64,000 bases of DNA from Heloderma charlesbogerti. Lineage: Eukaryota; Chordata; Lepidosauria; Squamata; Helodermatidae. The translations under genes and the position numbers were made by a program. The notes below the pieces were generated by a model. It did not search any database. It saw nothing but the letters and a program-made list of their open reading frames with translations, and had not been told where the DNA came from. The stretch covers positions 1 to 64,000 of the forward strand of contig JANEZZ010000524.1 of the NCBI GenBank assembly GCA_026122225.1. Direction: 5' to 3'. Shown piece after piece: positions 56,720-64,000 of this stretch (the first letter of the stretch is position 1; each line of letters starts with the position of its first letter).

Positions 56720-57488
56720 TAGGGATGTCAGAGAATTTCTCCACGAATCTCCGGGAGGCTGAATGCCAACGCATTCGGCCCCCAGAAATTGGTGGAGAAA
56801 CAGTCCGCCCCCCCGCCCCCCCCCCCCCCCGGGATGGGACTTACCTTTGTCGAATGTCCCTGGTGGCGGCGGCTCCCGGCGATGGTTTGGCGGCAGTTTG
56901 GCAGTGGCTGGTCTTCTGACCGGCTGCCGCCACCACCATTTCCAAGTAAAAAAAACACAACAAACGTGATAGACTACGTAAAGATTTACATAGCCTATCA
57001 TGGCTAGATTTTCAAAAAACACTGTGATAGGCTATGTAAATGTTTATGTAGCCTATCACGGCTGACTTTGGGGGGGAAAAAACGCATACGCAAATGGCGG
57101 CGCCCATGGGCACCGCCATTTGCGTTCCTTATTTGGGCACGTTTAGTCTACGTAAACATTTACGTAGACTACGGCGAAAATAAGGGCAACGCTATTTTTT
57201 TTTCCCCCCAAAGTCAGCTATGATAGGCTACATAAACATTTTCATAGCCTATCACGGCTGACTGCAGGGACGCAAACGGCGGCGGATATGGCCGCCGCCA
57301 TTTGCGTCCCGGCTGGCCAGGAGGATTAGCAGCCGGAGGGACGGGGAACCTCCCCCCCAGCCAGAATTTCGGCTGGAGGGACGGGATGCCTCCCCCCTGG
57401 CCAGAATTTCGGCGGGGAGGGATGGGGCACCTCCCCCCGACCGTGAAGCAAGCTGCGGGACCAGGTAAGGGACTTTCGTCCATCCCTA
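56720..57488 (+). mobile_element. Mirror copy of hAT-like element B
   Basis: Exact reverse complement of 33281-34049, including the homopolymer run. Confidence 0.8.
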
Positions 57489-57554
57489 TTCGGTCCATTG
57501 TAGTTTTCCCTACCTATTGCATATGGCATCCACTTTTTCTGACATTTAATTAAG

Positions 57555-58101
57555 GGAGGGAGGAATCCTATGGCTGCTAATCCATGGCTAGACAGCCATA
57601 GGATATGTGGCTTTCGGGGAACCGACCTTGGAGCCCGTGCTCCGAGGTTGATTCCTGGGGAACTGACCTTCCCTCCCTCCCACGCTGCCTCGCAGGCAGC
57701 GGAGAACAGCCCCATGCTCCACACTCAGAAGGGGAGCACGGAGCAGCCAAAAGGGGGCGTTCCGGGGGGGGGAGGCGAAAATTTGGGGTGGGTTAGGGTA
57801 TTTTAGAAAATGTTTTTATTGTAGAATTTTATTGTTTTAAACTGTTTTATTATATGTTGTACATCGCCTAGAGTGGCTGGGTGACCAGCCAGATGGGCGA
57901 TTAATAAATTTAATTAATAAATTAAAATCCCCTGCTCCGCCCTTCCGTGGCTAGACAGCCGAAATCTGCTGTCTAGCCGCAAATGCGGAGCAGGAGAAGT
58001 GCAGAGGCACTTCCCCTCTGTGCTTCTCCTGCCCTGCATTGGATAGGGGGTCACCTCCAAGTTTGGAGGCAGCCGCCTATCCCCATAGGATTGTGCCCTA
58101 A
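57555..58101. mobile_element. Mirror copy of the MITE and LINE tail at 32668
   Basis: Exact reverse complement; the LINE tail part is 57779-57924. Confidence 0.55.
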
Positions 58102-58565
58102 ATCTCATTAGTGGAAGTGCATGTTACTGATTGTCTAAAGCAGTGTTTTGTTAGTAACTGTGCTCCCAAAAGAAGTGGTTTCTTGGAGGTAAATGCAGGT
58201 AATACGACATGCAAATTTATACCGGTGTGATCCTGGGTTGAAAATATCTTGTTTAAGTGCTGCTTTAACTAACAATTTATGTAATGTTGCTTATATATTT
58301 TAACTTAAGACTGCATCCATAGTGGATCCAGAGCCTTCTTTTTGTTTTGCTGTTGTGCCGCTTTACACCAACCAGCCTCTCCCTCCCTCTATATATTTTA
58401 TATACACACACACACACTTTGCAGGTAATCTGGCTGGCACTCATATGTTCAAGCCCTGTTGCTACAATCTCTCACCAATTCTTGGCTTCAGTGCCAGGTT
58501 TCGAGTACCCAGGCCAACATATGGGTAGCAGTGTCTCAGCTCCTCTTCCAGTGATGGGAAAGTGT

Positions 58566-58567
<2 letters not shown>

Positions 58568-58625
<58 letters not shown>
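58568..58625. repeat. Mirror copy of the (TA)n microsatellite
   Basis: Same length as 32144-32201. Confidence 0.95.
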
Positions 58626-58627
<2 letters not shown>

Positions 58628-59628
58628 CCCAGAACCATCTCTCCTACATCATAACTCCTAAAAGACTATTAACTTCCAATGGAGAGTTGTAAAGTTCAGC
58701 TGTGGTTCACTGAAAAGATATCTGAGCCCATTCTTGAGTTTGGTTCAAGAGCCTTCGTCCAGACTCATTAAAGCCAGAAGACTCAAAAGTTTTCCTCCAG
58801 GATGGAACCTTTTCAATGGCATCTATTTAAAATATCCTGCTGAAATGAAGGCAGGCACAAGTGCACGACATTTAAAATTTAAAATGCTTCTTACATCTTT
58901 CAGTTATGTAATAATCTACACCTTTGCACCTCCCAACAAATGATAACTTTTGGAAGTTCAACTTTGATAACTGACCCAAGCTATTTACTTATTTTCACAG
59001 AGAATGGATTGGGTCCAATTGTGACCTTTTGTTCATGGAGGACTTTGACCCTACTGGAAGCTCCTGTAAATGGAAGATGGAAGAAGGGAATTTTTGCAAA
59101 TTTCTCCCGTTTTCTTGTGACCTCATGACAGACATTTTCTGCGGCAGCGGGGAGTGGAGAAGGGAGCATCCATAACTGGATCTCCTCCTCCTTTGTGCTC
59201 ATACCTCTGATCCTTGTGCTCATACTCTGATCCGCAGCTTCCTATAGTACCCCAGATGCTGTCTAGGGGCCATACAGAAAATCTCCAAGCAGCCAAAGGA
59301 TTCACCCATCTTTTTGCCCATAAAGTAAAGGGGATGGGGAGGATTTTAAATGTATTACCCTCTGCCAACAACTAGACTTAAACTTGATGTAATTTTCTTT
59401 TGTTTGTTTTTGTCTTTGGAAAATTAAGAAAATCTTATTTTTAAAAAGTAGTAATGTGTGAAGCCTTCACTCCCTGGAGCTTGGGTGTGGATGTAAGCCA
59501 AAATACATCTAAGCTTACTCAGGATACCAATCCACAAGCATGTTTACTCAGATGTCCCGCTGTGTTCAATAGGGCTTGCAACCTGAGAAACACAATCAGT
59601 GGACAATGTAGAACAGCACACAAGTAGA

Positions 59629-61347
59629 GATTTAATCAACGACTAAACTTTTTTTATTTAAAAGAAAAAAAATAAATACTGCAGAAACAATAACCAAACA
59701 TACAAAGTGACTGACATGTGTTAAAAAGTGATGGATGTTCTGTTGAAACAGTTAACTTATTTTTCTTTGTACAATACTTAAATACAGAAAGCACTTGCCA
59801 GCTATTTTTTTTAATAATACTGCCTTAAGCATACCATTGCATCAGTCAAAAAGCATATTATGGTGGCAATATATCTGGAATCTTTGTGGAAATAATACTT
59901 CAAAAATGAAGCATTTCAGAAAATGCTTGCATTCAAACAAGCTGGAGAGACACTCTCAAGGCAGAGTTCTGCTGTGTCCTCTAGAGCATAACAACATCTG
60001 CAAACTATTTTCAAGATTGGCTTAGTGGATGTAACAATAGTCATCAGTCAGTGAAAAGGAATTTGACAGAATCTGGGTCACATAAGTAATGTTTAATGAT
60101 CACTGTCTGGATATGCTTGCATTAGACCTTTAGGATTAATGCAATATCCAGTTTCCACTTGGGACCCCTTAAAGGCTCCGCTGTTCTTCAGGCTCCTCCT
60201 CCCCCGTTTCCTCAGAGTGCTCATTACAAGTAAACAGAAATGTGTAACAGGAGATGGTCGTCCATATGCAGCCATTACAGAGATGCATCATAATGGAGAT
60301 AATTGGGTATGTTGGCTCATGTGCTAACTTTAAAAAAACAAAAAACCACCCAGTATAGAATCGTAGAAAAGTCACATAGCAGATCAGCACTTATTCCTTA
60401 CACAGTTCTGAGGCTTAATTTCTTCCTTCTCTAGTCATCTCAACAAAATTATCTTTTAAAAACTCTTTACACAGCACTTTCATCTGGATGGCCTCCTTCA
60501 CACCAAAGGAGCCACTAAAGAGGGCAGTAAGACTAAAACGCTTTTCTAATTAAGGGCCTTTTATAACTAGAACCTAGCACCATTTGTTAGGCTTTGCAAT
60601 TCAACCTAGGACGTCCATATAGTATACAATTTCCCTTTGAAGAAGCCATCAAAATAATTTAGCTTTCAGACCATTATCAATTTTTTCATTACAGTTAAAA
60701 TGGTGAAGATGGAGATTCTGTGTTTGAGAACTACTCATAAACATGTATTTTTCAGCCCCTCCCCATCCTCTTCTGGGTTTATATAATGAGAAGCTTCTGG
60801 AGGCTTGTTTCATTACTGCCTGGTTTAATTTCTTCCTTCTCTAGTCATCTCTTTCCTATTTTAAGGATAAGCTGAAAGGAAATGCAATCATATTCTTTAG
60901 AAAAACCAAACTGTATCATAAGGGCAAGCTTCACAATGAAGAGAGTAAGAATAACTTGAATTTATTTTTTAAAGCAGTATTTCAGCATGTAATCAAAATC
61001 AAAGTCGGTATTCAAAAATAGATTTAAGAATAAGCATCCTCCAGGACATCATTTCTTCAGGTGCTACCAGTCCTTTCACTTCTTTCCCACATTCAAAGAG
61101 CTTCCTTTGTATTTGGTATTTCATCCAAGTAATATTGACATCCCTTCAGAATACATCTCTTCCCAATGCTTCCTCTACATACCGACTCCCCAGGTTCAGT
61201 TTCTTGCCTACTGAGTGTGAAGCACAGCCTTTAAGCATTGACATGCCCATACGATAGACCATTTTCAGTGGGCACTTCTTGCTGAGTCTTCACCTATCCC
61301 ACCCAAACACGTTGTCCCTGTCATCTCCATTGAGGGAAAAGAAGCCT
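59629..61347 (-). other. Mirror copy of the RND3 3' UTR
   Basis: Contains both poly(A) signals (59653-59658 and 60961-60966) and both 27-bp repeats in reverse orientation. Confidence 0.75.
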
Positions 61348-61599
61348 TCACATCACCGTACAACTCTTAGCTTTGTCCTTCCGCAGATCTGTGGTGACTG
61401 TCGAAAGTTCTGGCCGGCCTGGCATGTGTGAAATTCGTTTTGTTGCCCTCTGCGACTTGTTCCGCTTAACATTTTTATTTGTTTTGTTCACGCAGGCCAG
61501 GGTAGCAACGTGAAAAATGTCTCTTACGCTGTTCTCCGACTGCAAAGCTGAGCATTCAATATAAGTGGCTGCTCCAATCTGTTTGGCCATATTTGCACC
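61348..61599 (-). pseudogene. Inverted duplicate of RND3 exon 5
   Basis: Identical to 29170-29421 on the opposite strand, with intact acceptor, 83 codons and stop. The window ends before a mirror of exon 4 could appear (it would start near 68213), so whether a whole second gene lies beyond is unknown. It is called a pseudogene only because no complete gene is visible; it is most likely a by-product of the palindrome and not a real extra locus. Confidence 0.7.
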
Positions 61600-62431
61600 C
61601 TGTGGAAGGAGGGAGAGGAAATCCACAGGTAAGTCATTAACAAAAGCCCATACAAAGCTAAAGCAAGTCATGCAATGCCTTTGGGGCACTGCTTTTATAC
61701 ATCATGCTTTGAAAAAATGCAACGGGAAAGCAAGACAAGCAACAAATGATAATTGTTTTTCCTCCACTGCCTCATAAATACCAATTGTAATTTAGAACCT
61801 AGGTTCATTACATCCCTTTTCTTCACACAATTTGGAGACTGGCATCTTTACGGTGAACGTTGTCCACATCTGCCTATAAGGTAGCCATACAAGGGAAGAA
61901 CAGAGTACAAGCATAGTTGAAAGTTAAACAAACAAACAAACAAAAAGGCTGACTTATTTATGAAAGTCTTCTGGCCTGGAATAACTGGAAAAGCACTTAT
62001 GATAGAGGGGCATGCATGGCATGGTTCTAACCACAGCAGTTTCTAAATTCTTCAAGTCAGGAGTCAGAAGTCCTGTCCTATCAGCATTCCTACAATGGTG
62101 TTCCTGCTAGCCCTTTTCACTAGCAGATCTCATGGAAGGGCTTATGCACCTCTGGCAGCCAACCCTTATACAACCCTGGAGCCATGTTCTTTGGCATAAT
62201 GATGCATGCTGAGTGTGGATCTGTGACCTGGCCAAGGAATATTACAAGGATCCAGCACACCTGTATATATGTACTTTACTTGTTGCCTTAACTATTGTTC
62301 CGCTGTTTTGGAAGCAGCTAGAGCAGGCTCTGAGCCATCTACTATTTCTAACTACAGGTTTAATGTGCTTAAGAGTTTGAAAACTTGAAAAAAACCCTAG
62401 CTTTTAAAAAAAAGAGTGAGAGAGGAAGAAA

Positions 62432-63478
62432 TGGTGATGTAAAATTTCCAGAAATTTTGAAGCCATGGAAAAAATGTTTTTTTTCCCTGTTTTTTCGTTA
62501 AAAAAAACACACAGAGAAATTTTGGGGAAAATGGAAAAATAAACAATATTTATTTTTTTAGGCACTCTTTACAGATCTAAAATAAATCTGTTGCTTTAGG
62601 ACAACCTTCCCCAAACTGGTGCACTCCAGAAATTTTGGACTTCAGCTCCTATCAGCCTCAGGCAGGAAGGCCAATGGTCAAGAATGCTGGCCACTGTAGT
62701 CCAAAACATCTGTAGGACACCAGGATGAGGAAGCAGCCTTTATGTTCCTAAAGTTACATTATGTATAACATAGTTTGCTCATAAAATTATAATTACATTT
62801 TAAAACTTTAAAAAGTGAACTCAGTAAATGTGTTATTCGTATCTGAATAAACTATACTTAAAAAATTAATATACTAAACATAATTAATTTTGTGAGCAAA
62901 CCAAGTTATACATAACATATTTTAGCTTCCTAGTTTATGTCTGTCCAGAGGGTACTTCAGCAAGTAGTCCCCGAAACATCTGAATCATCTTAGAAGCCAG
63001 AAGAAGCAGGAAGAACTGGAGGCAGAGGCAGACAAGTCCAGAAACACAGGAGTCTGTAGAACAAAACCCAGACTGTCAAGAATGTACATTTTCTTCCATA
63101 TGATGATTCTATTCCCATGTTGGGAAACCGAGCATGACTTGGAGCATCCCAAAATATCAATCAGTAAAAGATACAAAGAAATGGAAGAAATAACTACGCT
63201 GAGAATCTTACAGAGAGGATTAAAAAACATTTTCCCCATGGCTTCATTATTTCCAGACATCTTTCTGTAAAGCCTTCTTATTACATAGTTTTTAGAAATC
63301 ATTTGGGTGGAGTAAAGGCTTGGTAACAATATATAAACACATGGTCTTAAATTCTGAAAGAAAATATTTCATAATCATTTTTCAAATGTTCAGTTTTTCA
63401 GAAAAAAAAGGTCCTTGAGGAAAAAACTGAGTTTTTCCCCTAATTTTTCCAGTTTTTTTCTGGGCCTTCACATCTCTA
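62432..63478. mobile_element. Mirror copy of hAT-like element E
   Basis: Exact reverse complement of 27291-28337. Confidence 0.75.
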
Positions 63479-63840
63479 GGAAGAAATCCAGTCAAATGTG
63501 GTTAGATGAATTCACCCTTTCTGTCTCCAAGTCAGGGGTTGGCAATTTGTGGTCCTCCAGATATTTTGGCCTACAACTTCCATCTCCCCTAATCAGCATG
63601 TCCAATGGTTAGGGATCATTGGAATTGTAGGTCAAAACACCTAGAGGGTCAAATGTTGCCCACCTCTGCTCTATGTTCTTCTAAAGTACCAAGACTGCAG
63701 CTATTCAAAAATCAGAAGCTTGCACTAGCTACAGGGCTTCAGACATCAAGTGGCATCTGTTCCATCTCTAAAGCAAGACTAGGCCAAAGTGAGAGGCAAA
63801 CACACACACACACAAATACACACATGGAAGATTGATCTTG

Positions 63841-64000
63841 TTTCAAAGAGGCAGATCTGGGTTTCGAAGAGGAAGAGGAACTAGAGATCAAATCGCCAAC
63901 ATTCGCTGGATCATGGAGAAAGCAAGAGAATTCCAGAAAAACGTCTAATTCTGCTTCATTGACTACGCTAAAGCCTTTGATTGTGTGGATCACAACAAAC
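63841..64000 (+). mobile_element. Mirror copy of the BovB element, cut by the window edge
   Basis: Begins after the mirrored target duplication and includes the same in-frame stop (63946-63948). If the mirror continues, the element would end at 65038. Confidence 0.9.

Larger units (their letters stand above)
45385..64000 (-). repeat. Right arm of the giant palindrome, running off the window
   Basis: This is the exact reverse complement of 26769-45384 wherever I compared it, including translated reading frames of 60-208 residues, TA/CA microsatellites and a poly-G/poly-C run of more than 12 bases. No net insertion or deletion shifts the mirror register from centre to edge. A copy of a true locus with any age would differ at such tracts, so this arm is either a fold-back artefact or an extremely recent inverted duplication. 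Its annotation duplicates the left arm and should not be counted as independent genes. Confidence 0.97.

Noticed and set aside
61348..61599. A second, independent RND3 paralogue
   Set aside because: The sequence is identical to exon 5 and lies in the mirrored arm; a paralogue would have diverged.

Overview
The window is vertebrate genomic DNA, almost certainly from a squamate reptile and probably a lizard. The evidence is one GT-AG spliced vertebrate gene in a sea of squamate-type interspersed repeats: a BovB (RTE) retrotransposon, L2/CR1-group and L1 LINE 3' ends, two kinds of tRNA-derived SINE, and many palindromic MITE-like and hAT-like non-autonomous DNA elements. I see no prokaryotic or viral genes.

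The only protein-coding gene I can support is RND3 (RhoE), an atypical Rho-family GTPase, on the + strand. A CpG-rich promoter with a TATA box at 4773-4778 precedes five coding exons: 5005-5154, 6178-6265, 19812-19921, 22422-22556 and 29170-29421. They join in phase to 244 codons plus stop, the length I recall for the mammalian protein, and end in the farnesylation box CTVM. A 3' UTR of about 1.7 kb ends near a poly(A) signal at 31111-31116. The introns (1.0, 13.5, 2.5 and 6.6 kb) hold only repeats and unrecognised sequence.

The dominant structural feature is a giant inverted repeat. Bases 26769-45384 reappear as their reverse complement at 45385-64000, with no spacer. Paired positions always sum to 90769, even across TA/CA microsatellites and a long poly-G run, so no net length change is visible over 18.6 kb per arm. 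The arm runs off the right edge. The right arm therefore carries a minus-strand copy of RND3 exon 5 and its 3' UTR. A fold-back (snap-back or missed-adapter) sequencing or assembly artefact is the leading explanation; a very young genuine palindrome is the alternative.

Region by region: 1-4450 is repeat-rich upstream DNA; 4450-5160 is the promoter and exon 1; 5155-29169 is the RND3 introns, with a 5'-truncated BovB in intron 4 flanked by a 13-bp target-site duplication; 29170-31140 is the last exon; 31140-45384 is intergenic DNA packed with transposon fossils; 45385-64000 mirrors 26769-45384.

The most unusual native element class is a hAT-like non-autonomous family with TAGGGATG-type termini and 7-8 bp target duplications (3054-3583, 33281-34049, 34118-34770, 39404-39903; a looser relative at 27291-28337). 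Three members contain palindromes nested inside larger palindromes, and several have a subterminal hairpin whose stems pair although their sequences differ.
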